A DNA stretch of 64,000 nt from Phaeobacter italicus (GTDB taxonomy: Bacteria > Pseudomonadota > Alphaproteobacteria > Rhodobacterales > Rhodobacteraceae). The position numbers were made by a program, and so were the translations under genes. The notes under the pieces were generated by a model, which saw only the letters and a program-made list of their open reading frames with translations, did not search any database and was not told the origin of the DNA. The stretch is taken from contig NZ_CVRM01000031.1 in the NCBI RefSeq assembly GCF_001258055.1, positions 124,001 to 188,000 on the forward strand, in the 5' to 3' direction. This document shows, in pieces, positions 8,628-18,622 of this stretch; within the stretch, counting starts at the first letter, position 1, and every line of letters starts with the position of its first letter.

Positions 8628-11585
8628 TTATCCTTCGATGCTCAGCGCTTCGTTCACGAGCGCAGCTTGTTGGGCTTTGTGTTCGCTGGCCAGGCCCGTT
8701 GCGGGCGAAGCCGAAGTGGCACGACCGACATAGGTCGGGCGGCTGTGCTTGGCGCCGATGCGCGTCAGCACCCATTCGATGTTTGGTTCGATGAAGCTCC
8801 AGGCGCCCTGGTTCTTGGGCTCTTCCTGACACCAGACCATCTCGGCGCCTTTGAAGCGCTCAAGCTCCTTGACCAGAGAGATGGCCGGGAACGGGTAATA
8901 TTGTTCGATCCGCATCAGATAGACATCATCGATGCCGCGTGCGTCGCGTTCTTCCAGCAGGTCGTAATAGACCTTGCCCGAGCAGAGCACCACGCGCTTG
9001 ATTTTGTCATCCGCGACCAGCTTGGTGTCGGAGTTGCCATGCTGGGCATCATCCCACAGAACACGGTGGAAGGACGAGCCGGTGGTGAACTCCTCGGCCT
9101 TGCTGACGGCCAGTTTGTGGCGCAGCAGGGATTTCGGCGTGACCAGGATCAGCGGCTTGCGGAAGGTGCGGTGCAGCTGGCGGCGCAGGATGTGGAAGTA
9201 GTTCGCCGGTGTCGTGCAGTTCGCCACGATCCAGTTGTCCTGACCACACATCTGCAGGAAGCGCTCGAGACGCGCAGAGGAGTGCTCTGGTCCTTGGCCC
9301 TCAAAGCCGTGCGGCAGCAGGCAGACCAGACCGGACATCCGCAACCATTTGCTTTCACCGGAGGAGATGAACTGATCGAACATGATCTGCGCACCGTTGG
9401 CGAAGTCGCCAAACTGCGCTTCCCAGAGGGTCAAGGCGTTCGGCTCAGCGAGTGAGTAGCCGTATTCGAAGCCGAGCACAGCATATTCGGAAAGCGCGGA
9501 GTCGATCACCTCATACTGGGACTGACCGCTGCGGATGTTGTTCAGCGGATAGAACCGTTCCTCGGTGTCCTGATTGACGATGCCGGAATGGCGCTGCGAG
9601 AAGGTGCCGCGGGTTGCGTCCTGACCGGCCAGGCGCACGGGGTAGCCTTCGGTCAGCAACGAACCATAGGCCAGTGCCTCGCCGGTTGCCCAATCGATGC
9701 CTTCGCCGTTCTCGATCATCTTGGCACGGGAATCGAGGAAGCGGCCGATGGTTTTATGGACAGCGAATCCCTCTGGTACACGCGTCAGCGCGGTGCCGAC
9801 TTCCTTGAAGGTTTCAGGAGTGATGGCGGTTTGACCGCGCTGATAGTCCTCTTCCTTCTTGTCGAGGTGAGACCAGCGGCCATCCAGCCAGTCGGCTTTG
9901 TTCGGTTTGTATTCCTTGCCGGCTTCGAATTCTTCGTTCAGGCGCGCCTGGAATGCAGCCTTCATGTCTTCGATTTCGCCTTCCGGGATCAGACCGTCCT
10001 TGACCAGGCGCTCGGTGTAAAGCGACAGGGTGGTCTTGTGGCCCTTGATCTTCTTGTACATGAGCGGGTTGGTGAACATGGGCTCATCGCCCTCGTTGTG
10101 ACCAAACCGGCGGTAGCAGAAGATGTCGATCACGACGTCCTTGTGGAATTTCTGACGGAATTCGGTGGCCACCTTGGCGGCATGAACCACGGCCTCCGGA
10201 TCGTCACCGTTCACGTGGAAGATCGGCGCCTCTACCACCAGCGCGTTGTCGGTGGGATAGGGCGAGGAACGCGAGAAATGCGGCGCCGTGGTAAAGCCGA
10301 TCTGGTTGTTCACGACGATATGGATGGTGCCGCCGGCCTTGTGGCCGCGCAGACCGGACAGGGCAAAGCATTCGGCCACAACGCCCTGACCCGCAAAGGC
10401 AGCATCGCCGTGCAGCAGGATTGGCAGGACCTTGCTGCGGTCTGCATCGTTCAACTGATCCTGTTTGGCACGTACCTTGCCCAGGACAACCGGGTTCACC
10501 GCCTCAAGGTGCGAGGGGTTGGCTGTCAGCGACAGGTGGACGGAATTGCCATCAAATTCACGATCGGAGGAGGCGCCGAGGTGGTATTTCACGTCGCCGG
10601 AACCATCCACGTCCTCTGGTTTGAAGCTGCCGCCCTGGAATTCGTTGAAGATCGCCCGATAGGGTTTCTGCATCACGTTGGCGAGCACCGACAAACGCCC
10701 CCGGTGGGGCATGCCGATGACGATTTCCTGAACACCGAGATTGCCACCGCGTTTGATGATCTGCTCCATCGCGGGGATCAGGCTTTCGCCCCCATCAAGG
10801 CCAAAGCGCTTGGTGCCCATGTATTTGACGTGCAGGAATTTCTCGAAGCCCTCGGCCTCAACCATCTTGTTGAGGATCGCCTTGCGACCTTCGCGGGTGA
10901 ACTGGATCTCCTTGCCGTAGCCTTCGATCCGCTCTTTCAGCCAGCTGGACTGTTCAGGGTCGGAAATATGCATGTACTGCAGGGCAAAGGTGCCGCAGTA
11001 GGTGCGTTTCACGATGTCGACAATCTGGCGCATGGACGCAACCTGCAGGCCCAGGACGTTGTCGATGAAGATCGGGCGATCCATGTCGGATTCGCCAAAG
11101 CCATAGGTGCGTGGGTCCAGTTCCGGGTGCTGCGCATCTTCGCGCATGCCAAGCGGATCCAGATTGGCTGCCAGATGACCGCGGATCCGGTAGGCGCGGA
11201 TCAGCATCAGGGCGCGGATCGAATCCAGAACGGCGCGCTGGACCTGATCGTCGGTTACTTCGACGCCTTTGGCCGCAGCCTGTTCCTTGATCTTCTTGCC
11301 TGCACCTTTGGCCTCTGCCGGGGCAGGCCATTCGCCTGTCAGGGCGGCCGTCAGATCGTCGTTCGGGGCAGGTGGCCAGTCGGCCCGGGCCCAGGAGGGG
11401 CCGGCTGCTTCTGCCTTCACATCGAGCTCTGCGTCTCCCATCTGGCGGAAAAACTCGGCCCAGGCTGCATCGACCGCGTTGGGGTCGTTGGCGTATTGGG
11501 CATAGAGCTGCTCCAGATACTCAGCGTTGTGCCCCTGCATGAAGGAGGAAGCATGGAAGAGTTCGTTTGGGCTCTGGTCGGTCAT
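8628..11585 (-). CDS. sucA: 2-oxoglutarate dehydrogenase E1 component
   Basis: Thiamine-diphosphate-dependent decarboxylase of the TCA cycle. It has 985 residues, normal for alphaproteobacterial SucA. The N-terminal 'NAEYLEQLYAQY' segment is the E2-anchoring helix. Further blocks are MPHRGRLSVL, HGDAAFAGQGVV (ThDP/Mg region), HNEGDEP, and the transketolase-like C-terminal domain with 'QFGDFANGAQ' and 'LLPHGFEGQGPEHSS'. It is followed at once by sucB. Upstream, 265 bases with two strong hairpins separate it from sucD. Confidence 0.96.
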   Translation of the reverse strand: MTDQSPNELFHASSFMQGHNAEYLEQLYAQYANDPNAVDAAWAEFFRQMGDAELDVKAEAAGPSWARADWPPAPNDDLTAALTGEWPAPAEAKGAGKKIKEQAAAKGVEVTDDQVQRAVLDSIRALMLIRAYRIRGHLAANLDPLGMREDAQHPELDPRTYGFGESDMDRPIFIDNVLGLQVASMRQIVDIVKRTYCGTFALQYMHISDPEQSSWLKERIEGYGKEIQFTREGRKAILNKMVEAEGFEKFLHVKYMGTKRFGLDGGESLIPAMEQIIKRGGNLGVQEIVIGMPHRGRLSVLANVMQKPYRAIFNEFQGGSFKPEDVDGSGDVKYHLGASSDREFDGNSVHLSLTANPSHLEAVNPVVLGKVRAKQDQLNDADRSKVLPILLHGDAAFAGQGVVAECFALSGLRGHKAGGTIHIVVNNQIGFTTAPHFSRSSPYPTDNALVVEAPIFHVNGDDPEAVVHAAKVATEFRQKFHKDVVIDIFCYRRFGHNEGDEPMFTNPLMYKKIKGHKTTLSLYTERLVKDGLIPEGEIEDMKAAFQARLNEEFEAGKEYKPNKADWLDGRWSHLDKKEEDYQRGQTAITPETFKEVGTALTRVPEGFAVHKTIGRFLDSRAKMIENGEGIDWATGEALAYGSLLTEGYPVRLAGQDATRGTFSQRHSGIVNQDTEERFYPLNNIRSGQSQYEVIDSALSEYAVLGFEYGYSLAEPNALTLWEAQFGDFANGAQIMFDQFISSGESKWLRMSGLVCLLPHGFEGQGPEHSSARLERFLQMCGQDNWIVANCTTPANYFHILRRQLHRTFRKPLILVTPKSLLRHKLAVSKAEEFTTGSSFHRVLWDDAQHGNSDTKLVADDKIKRVVLCSGKVYYDLLEERDARGIDDVYLMRIEQYYPFPAISLVKELERFKGAEMVWCQEEPKNQGAWSFIEPNIEWVLTRIGAKHSRPTYVGRATSASPATGLASEHKAQQAALVNEALSIEG

Positions 11586-11759
11586 GTATGTACCTCTTGC
11601 GGGTTGGGACCGGTTTTGGTGCGACCAAGGGTCAATGTGTTGCAGCCTGATCAGAAGGCGTTTCGGAAGAGTAAAACGCCTGCGGAATCCTGCAGCAGAT
11701 AAGATCGGCCTCTGGAGGTAACAATCCTATCGACAAAAGGATCCCTGAAACGGGAAGAA

Positions 11760-11816
11760 GAGCGCCCGTTACAGGCGCTCATTTTCCGGACAGACGGTTC
11801 AGGCCCGTCCGGAAAA
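11760..11816 (-). terminator. two tandem hairpins between sucD and sucA
   Basis: On the minus strand transcription from sucD first meets TTTTCCGGAC/GTCCGGAAAA (11782-11816, 10-bp stem), then GAGCGCC/GGCGCTC (11760-11780). The first stem ends in a short T tract. They may partly terminate sucCD transcripts, or process the message, ahead of sucA. The rest of this 265-base gap (11586-11850) holds no convincing gene. Confidence 0.5.
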
Positions 11817-11850
11817 AGATTTTGGGTGCCGTATGGGGCAGCCTGCGGCA

Positions 11851-12735
11851 TTATTTGCCGATGGCCTTCAGAACAGCTTCGCCCAGGGTGGCGGGGCTGT
11901 CAGCGACAACGATACCAGCGGATTTCATTGCTTCGATCTTGTCCTCGGCGCCACCTTTGCCGCCTGCGACGATCGCACCGGCATGGCCCATGCGACGGCC
12001 CGGAGGGGCGGTGCGGCCTGCGATGAAACCGGCAACCGGCTTCCAGCGACCTTTTTTCTTCTGCTCGGCGAGGAATTCTGCAGCTTCCTCTTCGGCAGAG
12101 CCGCCGATTTCACCGATCATGATGATGGATTCGGTTTCCGGATCGTCCAGGAACATGTCCAGCACGTCGATGTGCTCGGTGCCTTTGATCGGGTCGCCGC
12201 CAATGCCAACCGCAGTGGACTGGCCAAGACCGATGTCTGCAGTCTGCTTTACCGCCTCATAGGTCAGGGTGCCCGAGCGGGACACAACACCGACCGAGCC
12301 ACGCTTGTGGATGTGGCCGGGCATAATGCCGATCTTGCAGGCATCCGGGGTAATCACACCGGGGCAGTTCGGGCCGATCAGGCGCGATTTGCTGTCTTCC
12401 AGCGCGCGCTTCACTTTCATCATGTCCAGCACCGGGATGCCTTCGGTGATGCAGACGATCAGTTCCATCTCGGCGTCGATGGCCTCAAGGATGGAATCCG
12501 CTGCGAAGGGCGGCGGCACGTAGATCACAGAGGCATTGGCTTCGGTCACGTGCTTGGCTTCATGCACGGAGTTGAAGACCGGCAGGTTCAGGTGGGTCTG
12601 GCCACCTTTGCCGGGCGTGACGCCGCCGACCATTTTGGTGCCATAGGCAATGGCCTGTTCAGAGTGGAATGTGCCCTGCGAGCCGGTAAAGCCCTGACAG
12701 ATGACTTTGGTGTTTTCGTCGATGAGGACTGCCAT
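11851..12735 (-). CDS. sucD: succinyl-CoA synthetase alpha subunit
   Basis: Carries the phosphohistidine of succinate-CoA ligase. It has 294 residues, begins '[18 protein letters not shown]' with the CoA-binding Rossmann domain, and contains '[10 protein letters not shown]' and 'GHAGAIVAG', whose His is the phosphorylated residue. The start at 12735 follows an AAGGAGAA Shine-Dalgarno and matches the family N-terminus; an upstream in-frame ATG would add 18 atypical residues. It lies 62 bases downstream of sucC. Confidence 0.95.
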   Translation of the reverse strand: MAVLIDENTKVICQGFTGSQGTFHSEQAIAYGTKMVGGVTPGKGGQTHLNLPVFNSVHEAKHVTEANASVIYVPPPFAADSILEAIDAEMELIVCITEGIPVLDMMKVKRALEDSKSRLIGPNCPGVITPDACKIGIMPGHIHKRGSVGVVSRSGTLTYEAVKQTADIGLGQSTAVGIGGDPIKGTEHIDVLDMFLDDPETESIIMIGEIGGSAEEEAAEFLAEQKKKGRWKPVAGFIAGRTAPPGRRMGHAGAIVAGGKGGAEDKIEAMKSAGIVVADSPATLGEAVLKAIGK

Positions 12736-12797
12736 TTTGGCGTTCTCCTTAGAATAACTTGCTTTGGGGAAAGGTGGGCTGGCACCCACCCCAAGGA

Positions 12798-13991
12798 TTA
12801 GCCTTTGACAGCTTTCACGATCTTCTCGGCGCCGTCGGACAGGTTGTCGGCTGCGATGACATCAAGACCGGAGTTGTTGATGATGTCTTTGCCGGCTTCC
12901 ACGTTGGTGCCCTCGAGACGGACAACCAGCGGAACCTTCAGGCCGACCTCTTTCACCGCGGCAACCACGCCCTCGGCGATGACGTCGCAGCGCATGATGC
13001 CGCCGAAGATGTTCACGAGGATGCCTTTGACGTTGGGGTCAGAGGTGATGATCTTGAACGCCTCGGTCACTTTCTCCTTGGTGGCGCCGCCACCCACGTC
13101 GAGGAAGTTCGCAGGCTCAGCGCCATACAGCTTGATGATGTCCATGGTGGCCATCGCCAAACCTGCGCCGTTCACCATGCAGCCGATCTCACCGTCGAGT
13201 GCGATGTAGTTCAGGTCGTATTTGGAGGCTTCCAGTTCCTTGGGATCTTCCTCGGTGGTGTCGCGCAGTTCGGAGATATCGGCGTGGCGGTAGACCGCGT
13301 TGCCGTCAAAGCCGACCTTGGCGTCCAGCACCTTGAGGTTGCCGTCATCGGCGATGATCAGCGGGTTGATCTCCAGCATTTCCATGTCTTTTTCGACAAA
13401 CGCCTTGTAGAGCTGGCCCATCAGCTGAACGCATTGTTTGACCTGCGCGCCTTCAAGGCCAAGCGAGAAGGCAATGCGGCGACCGTGGAACGCCTGGTAG
13501 CCAGTTGCCGGATCAACAGAGAACGACAGGATCTTTTCGGGGGTGGCTTCGGCCACTTCCTCGATGTCCATGCCGCCTTCGGTGGAGCACACAAAAGAGA
13601 TGCGCGAGGTCTGGCGATCCACCAACAGAGCGAGGTACAGCTCGGTCTGGATGCCGGAGCCGGCTTCGATGTAGATGCGGTTCACCTGCTTGCCGGCCGG
13701 GCCGGTCTGGTGGGTCACAAGGGTGCGGCCCAGCATTTTCTTGGCTTCTTCGGCGGCTTCTTCGACCGATTTGGTCAGGCGCACACCGCCCTTTTCACCT
13801 GCGTCGGCTTCCTTGAAGGAGCCTTTGCCGCGGCCACCTGCGTGGATCTGGGCCTTGACCACCCAGAGGGGCCCGTCCAGTTCACCAGCTGCTGTTTTGG
13901 CGTCTTCCGCCTTGAGAACCACACGCCCGTCGGAAACTGGCGCGCCGTAGCTGCGGAGGAGGGCCTTGGCCTGATATTCGTGGATGTTCAT
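12798..13991 (-). CDS. sucC: succinyl-CoA synthetase beta subunit
   Basis: ATP-grasp subunit of succinate-CoA ligase, 397 residues. '[16 protein letters not shown]' is the universal SucC N-terminus; '[10 protein letters not shown]' binds nucleotide, and '[11 protein letters not shown]' plus '[12 protein letters not shown]' form the C-terminal succinate/CoA-side domain. It is the first gene of the suc-lpd series, and its promoter region holds the paired GTGATCAC palindromes also found at sdhC. Confidence 0.96.
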   Translation of the reverse strand: MNIHEYQAKALLRSYGAPVSDGRVVLKAEDAKTAAGELDGPLWVVKAQIHAGGRGKGSFKEADAGEKGGVRLTKSVEEAAEEAKKMLGRTLVTHQTGPAGKQVNRIYIEAGSGIQTELYLALLVDRQTSRISFVCSTEGGMDIEEVAEATPEKILSFSVDPATGYQAFHGRRIAFSLGLEGAQVKQCVQLMGQLYKAFVEKDMEMLEINPLIIADDGNLKVLDAKVGFDGNAVYRHADISELRDTTEEDPKELEASKYDLNYIALDGEIGCMVNGAGLAMATMDIIKLYGAEPANFLDVGGGATKEKVTEAFKIITSDPNVKGILVNIFGGIMRCDVIAEGVVAAVKEVGLKVPLVVRLEGTNVEAGKDIINNSGLDVIAADNLSDGAEKIVKAVKG

Positions 13992-14098
13992 CTGAAACTG
14001 TCCCGTCTGGCTGCAATTGTCGTGACTAATACGCCGTTATCAGGCCAATGTTTAAAGGGTTTTCTGTGGGCTGGTAAAGAAATCCCGAAGATTTCTCT

Positions 14099-14137
14099 AA
14101 TTTGTGATCACGGGTTTCCGGCGTGTGATCACAAATT
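14099..14137 (-). promoter_or_regulatory. paired palindrome operator upstream of sucC
   Basis: Perfect inverted repeat AATTTGTGATCAC (14099-14111) / GTGATCACAAATT (14125-14137) with a 13-base spacer. Each arm contains the 8-bp palindrome GTGATCAC, and the two cores are 21 bases apart, two helical turns. The proximal core-plus-AAA edge (14101) is 109 bases from the sucC start codon. The same arrangement precedes sdhC. It lies in a 322-base gap (13992-14313) that has no gene and otherwise holds only the mdh terminator hairpin. Confidence 0.75.
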
Positions 14138-14256
14138 TATCAATCGTGAACGGATTTGATTCGAGAACGGCTGAGGAACAGATTTCACCACCTCAAACAG
14201 GTCAGTGCCGACAACCAAGCCACCAAATGCGGCATCATATGCCCGGCGCTGAAATG

Positions 14257-14288
14257 ACAAAGGCCCACCGGAAGAGGCGGGCCTTTGT
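14257..14288 (-). terminator. terminator hairpin after mdh
   Basis: ACAAAGGCCC pairs perfectly with GGGCCTTTGT (10-bp stem, 12-base loop), 26 bases beyond the mdh stop. It suggests mdh ends here and sucC is started from its own promoter. Confidence 0.6.
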
Positions 14289-14313
14289 ACAGATCTTGAT
14301 CGTGTCAGGCCGA

Positions 14314-15282
<969 letters not shown>

Positions 15283-15439
15283 TTATCTCCGGTCCGGTTG
15301 TGATTGCCGCGAGGACTACGGCGTTCCGTCCCGTCGCGCAAGATCCATGCGGGGGAAGGGGGAATGTGCCGCAGGCTATTCGAATCCGACGATAAGCGCT
15401 AAAGAGGCGACATTTGAGGGGCTTAGAAGGTTTCTGCTG

Positions 15440-16195
15440 ATGCCTGAAATCACGGTTATGTTTTTTGTCGTGGCTGTTTTGGCTGTCACTTTTGCGGGCA
15501 TCTCAAAAGGTGGCTTTGGATCAGGTGCAGCCTTTGCCTCGTCTTCGATTCTTGCTCTGATTGTGGAACCGGGGGTCGCGCTGGCGTTCATGCTGCCCCT
15601 GTTGATGTTGATTGATGTCGCATCACTGCGGCCCTACTGGGGGCGATGGCGGCTGAGAGAGTCGCTGTTGCTGATCGCCGGGGGATTGCCTGGGGTGGGT
15701 CTTGGCGCGGTGTTTTATCGCTCGGTTGATGCGGACGGAATGCGGGTGCTGATCGGCGTTCTATCCGTTGGATTTGTTGTCTGGCAGTTGTCAGAGGGGC
15801 TAAGGGCGCGTTTGTCTCAGCCTCGCGACAGGGCAAATGCCGTCGGGCTGATTGCTGGCGTTGTTGCAGGCTTCACCAGTTTCGTGAGCCATGCAGGCGG
15901 CCCGCCTGCGGCTGTCTATTTGCTCGGTCGGCGGATGAGCAAAACCGAATATCAGGCCAGTACGGTTCTGGTCTTCGGGGTGCTGAATGCCGCGAAATTT
16001 CTGCCTTATGCGGCCTTTGGGTTGGTGACGCCTGCATCCTTGACGCTGGATCTGATGCTTGCACCTTTTGCGCTGATCGGCACCTGGGTCGGCGTGAAAT
16101 TGCACCACCGTGTGCCCGAGCGGCTGTTTTTTGGGCTCACCTATGTGCTGCTGATGGTCACGGGGACCAAGCTGATCTGGGACGGGCTGACCTAG
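15440..16195 (+). CDS. sulfite exporter TauE/SafE family membrane protein
   Basis: A 251-residue protein with about eight membrane segments and the TSUP-family pattern: N-terminal 'FAGISKGGFGSG' and C-terminal-half 'FTSFVSHAGGPPAAVYLL', the two internal repeats of the fold. TSUP members export sulfite, sulfoacetate or other organic anions; the substrate cannot be told here. The ATG at 15440 begins immediately before the first helix; a longer frame would add an atypical polar stretch. A second, different TSUP gene occurs at 40.7-41.7 kb. Confidence 0.85.
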   Translation: MPEITVMFFVVAVLAVTFAGISKGGFGSGAAFASSSILALIVEPGVALAFMLPLLMLIDVASLRPYWGRWRLRESLLLIAGGLPGVGLGAVFYRSVDADGMRVLIGVLSVGFVVWQLSEGLRARLSQPRDRANAVGLIAGVVAGFTSFVSHAGGPPAAVYLLGRRMSKTEYQASTVLVFGVLNAAKFLPYAAFGLVTPASLTLDLMLAPFALIGTWVGVKLHHRVPERLFFGLTYVLLMVTGTKLIWDGLT

Positions 16196-16259
16196 ACGGC
16201 TGTGTAGAAGACTGTGCCTGCGGGCTCCCCTCCGCAAGGCGAACAGTGCGTCTGTCACA

Positions 16260-16601
16260 TCACACGTCGCTGTCGGTATTCGGCAGAGCCTCGGCCAGCA
16301 TTTCGTAGGATTGTCCGGACGCCACGAGGCACGTCACACCAGAAGGGTTTGTTACCGTGATCGTCCAGCTGCCGGTATCCGCTGATGCAAAGGTTTCCAT
16401 CACCATGCCACGTTGGCCGATGCCGATGCTTTGCCTGCTTTCGCCGTAGCGTTCGGCAAGCCGTTTGACCACCTGATCGCGCGGGGCGCAGCTGGAACTG
16501 GTTTGCCCGGCCGCGGGCATGGCGGACATGAGCGGTACCGCGAGTGAGGCAATTACGGCCGCGCGCAACATGGTCTTCAACTTGAACGTCGTCTTCATCA
16601 T
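16260..16601 (-). CDS. small secreted protein of unknown function
   Basis: About 113 residues starting MMKTTFKLK, with a clear Sec signal peptide (basic n-region, hydrophobic 'AAVIASLAVPLMSAMPA', likely cleavage after AAG or AAGQ). The mature part has two cysteines and no domain I recognise. Start chosen at the ATG pair after a GGAAAGGG Shine-Dalgarno. It is convergent with the TauE/SafE gene. Similar short exported proteins are common in roseobacters, without known role. Confidence 0.65.
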   Translation of the reverse strand: MMKTTFKLKTMLRAAVIASLAVPLMSAMPAAGQTSSSCAPRDQVVKRLAERYGESRQSIGIGQRGMVMETFASADTGSWTITVTNPSGVTCLVASGQSYEMLAEALPNTDSDV

Positions 16602-16976
16602 GGGTTTTACCCTTTCCGGAAGCTCCGGCGCGGGCACCCTGACAGGTCATGTGGTCCGGACCTGTGCAGGCCTTGCATCGCACCAATTTCGCGTCATCGT
16701 CTGGCAGGCGATTTACCTGCGGCAGCGGGATCCGTTTTGAACCTGATCGCTGCCCTGATAAGAGTGGCAAATCTTTCCTGATAAGCCATTAACGCAGCGT
16801 TCTGCCCCTTGTTTTGCTGGCTTTCCGGATGTTTGTCAGCGGTTTAGATGTTGCGCCATTGGCGATCTTTCTGCTGCCGCATAGATGATTTCTGCATTGC
16901 GGCATAATTTCTCTTGATAGTTTAATTTCTATATTCTAGCTGTTCTTGAAACAAAATGACCCAGAGGAGATCGCAT
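16602..16976. other. 375-base intergenic region ahead of mcl2
   Basis: No convincing gene. The last 120 bases are AT-rich and form the likely mcl2 promoter, with the shared 13-mer at 16892-16904 and a related TGC-rich stretch 'CTGCTGCCGCAT' just before it (16871-16882). Confidence 0.6.
16892..16904 (+). promoter_or_regulatory. shared ethylmalonyl-CoA-pathway motif, mcl2 copy
   Basis: CTGCATTGCGGCA, a near-palindrome, 72 bases before the mcl2 start codon. Identical at 32758-32770 (ecm promoter) and one base different at 34415-34427 (ccr). Confidence 0.6.
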
Positions 16977-17831
16977 ATGGATCCGCGCACCCGTCCGTAC
17001 CGTTCGGTTCTTTATATTCCCGGATCCAAACCGCGGGCGCTGGAAAAGGCGCGCGGACTGCCGGTGGATGCGATCATCTTTGACCTAGAGGATGCGGTCT
17101 CTGCAGATGAAAAGGTCAACGCGCGCGACACGCTTGGGGCGGCCCTTGCAGAGGGTGGATATGGCGCCCGAATGAAGATTGTGCGCATCAATGGATTGGA
17201 TACCACATGGGGCCGATCGGATGCAGAAGCTGTCACCAAGATGGCCTGTGATGCGGTCCTTTTGCCAAAGGTGTCATCGCCTGACGATCTGAATGCGCTT
17301 GCTGCCATTACCGGTGATCTGCCGATCTGGGCGATGATGGAAACGCCTCGGGGTATCCTGAACGCGGCGGCGATTGCGGCGCACCCGCTGCTGCAGGGGA
17401 TGGTGATGGGCACCAATGATCTCGCCAAGGAGCTGCAGGTGCGGTTTCGTCCCGACCGGCTCCCTCTGATGGCGGGCTTGGGGCAATGTCTGCTCGCGGC
17501 CAAGGCGGAAGGCATCATCATCGTCGATGGTGTGTACAACGCTTTCAAAGACGCAGAGGGTTTGGCAGCAGAATGCGAACAGGGCCGAGACATGGGCTTT
17601 GATGGCAAGACGCTGATCCATCCGGCGCAGGTGGATGTGGCGAATGCGGCCTTTGCTCCGTCTGAGGCGGAAATCGACCTGTCCCGCCGCCAGATCGCGG
17701 CATTTGAGGAGGCAGAGGCCGCCGGTCAGGGGGTCGCTGTTGTGGATGGCAAGATTGTCGAGAACCTGCATGTGGCAACCGCCCGCGAGATCCTTGCGAA
17801 AGCTGATGCAATCGCGGCCGTTTCCGCCTAG
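16977..17831 (+). CDS. mcl2: CitE-like (3S)-malyl-CoA thioesterase
   Basis: HpcH/HpaI-CitE family protein of 284 residues: 'RSVLYIPGSKPRALEKAR', 'IIFDLEDAV' (Mg-binding acid), 'VRINGLDT', 'PKVSSPDD', 'METPRGI', 'GTNDLAKEL' and 'GKTLIHPAQ'. The length and its place two genes before mch match Rhodobacter Mcl2, which hydrolyses (S)-malyl-CoA to malate at the end of the ethylmalonyl-CoA pathway. The longer Mcl1 lyase has about 318 residues. The start follows a good GAGGAG site. A lyase role cannot be excluded by sequence alone. Confidence 0.82.
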   Translation: MDPRTRPYRSVLYIPGSKPRALEKARGLPVDAIIFDLEDAVSADEKVNARDTLGAALAEGGYGARMKIVRINGLDTTWGRSDAEAVTKMACDAVLLPKVSSPDDLNALAAITGDLPIWAMMETPRGILNAAAIAAHPLLQGMVMGTNDLAKELQVRFRPDRLPLMAGLGQCLLAAKAEGIIIVDGVYNAFKDAEGLAAECEQGRDMGFDGKTLIHPAQVDVANAAFAPSEAEIDLSRRQIAAFEEAEAAGQGVAVVDGKIVENLHVATAREILAKADAIAAVSA

Positions 17832-17866
17832 GCGTTTAGTCAGTCAAATATCTGTAGGAGACTGAC

Positions 17867-18415
17867 ATGGCAGTATTGCTTTTAGGCATCCTGATCTGGT
17901 GGGGGGCACATTTCTTCAAACGCCTCATGCCTGAGCAGCGGGCGAGCCTTGGGGAAAAGGGCAAGGGGCTGGTCGCACTGGCATTGGTTGCTGCGATCGT
18001 TTTGATGGTGCTCGGCTATCGCAGCATGGAGTTCATCTATGTTTGGGCGCCGCCATCTTTCATGGTGCACATCAACAACACGCTGGTTCTGATCGCCTTG
18101 TTCCTGATGTCGCCCGCGCCCAAGAAGGGTGCGCTCTTGAATGGGATGCGGCATCCGATGCTGACGGGGTTTGCGCTATGGGCGATTGCGCACCTGCTGG
18201 TGAACGGTGATCTGGCGTCGATCATTCTGTTTGGTGGTCTGCTGGCCTATGTGCCGGTCCAGATCATGCTGATCAACCGGGCAGAGCCAACCTGGGCACC
18301 GGGCCCCAAAGGCAGCTATGCCAAGGACGGCATGTTCTTTGTCGCCTCGATCATTCTGATGGGTGTGATCGGCTATATCCACGGGCTTGTCGGCCCCTCG
18401 CCATTCGGAGGCTAA
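17867..18415 (+). CDS. NnrU family membrane protein
   Basis: A 182-residue integral membrane protein with about five helices. NnrU-domain features are 'WGAHFFKRLMPEQR' at the N-terminus and 'RHPMLTGFALWAIAHLLVNGD' in the middle, the latter resembling the histidine-containing core of isoprenylcysteine methyltransferase-like proteins. NnrU was named from nitric oxide metabolism clusters, but this copy lies between mcl2 and mch. The two are linked only by gene order; a direct pathway role is not shown. The start is preceded by TAGGAGA. Confidence 0.85.
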   Translation: MAVLLLGILIWWGAHFFKRLMPEQRASLGEKGKGLVALALVAAIVLMVLGYRSMEFIYVWAPPSFMVHINNTLVLIALFLMSPAPKKGALLNGMRHPMLTGFALWAIAHLLVNGDLASIILFGGLLAYVPVQIMLINRAEPTWAPGPKGSYAKDGMFFVASIILMGVIGYIHGLVGPSPFGG

Positions 18416-18418
18416 CGC

Positions 18419-18622
18419 ATGAAACTCTATCGTTTTTTGTCGGAAGACGACACATCGGCATTTTGCCATAAGGTGACTGACGCGCTCAACAAGGGCTGGG
18501 AGCTGTACGGTAGCCCCACCCAAACCTTTGATCCAGTGAAAGGGATCATGCGCTGCGGTCAATCCGTCGTGAAGGATGTGCCGGGCACCTACACCCCTGA
18601 TACCAAGCTGGGAGAGCACTGA
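18419..18622 (+). CDS. DUF1737 domain protein
   Basis: A 67-residue protein beginning 'MKLYRFLSEDDTSAFCHKVT', with 'LNKGWELYGSPTQTFD' and 'MRCGQSVVKDV'. This is the compact DUF1737 pattern (a short alpha-beta unit, function unknown). It starts three bases after the NnrU gene stop and its TGA overlaps the ATG of mch, so it is surely co-translated with them. Confidence 0.85.
   Translation: MKLYRFLSEDDTSAFCHKVTDALNKGWELYGSPTQTFDPVKGIMRCGQSVVKDVPGTYTPDTKLGEH

Noticed and set aside
9588-11702. Plus-strand open frame of about 700 codons opposite sucA
   Set aside because: Mirror frame of SucA codon bias; no domain, no Shine-Dalgarno.
11651-11851. 66-codon frame in the sucD-sucA gap
   Set aside because: It overlaps the two hairpins and has random-looking composition.
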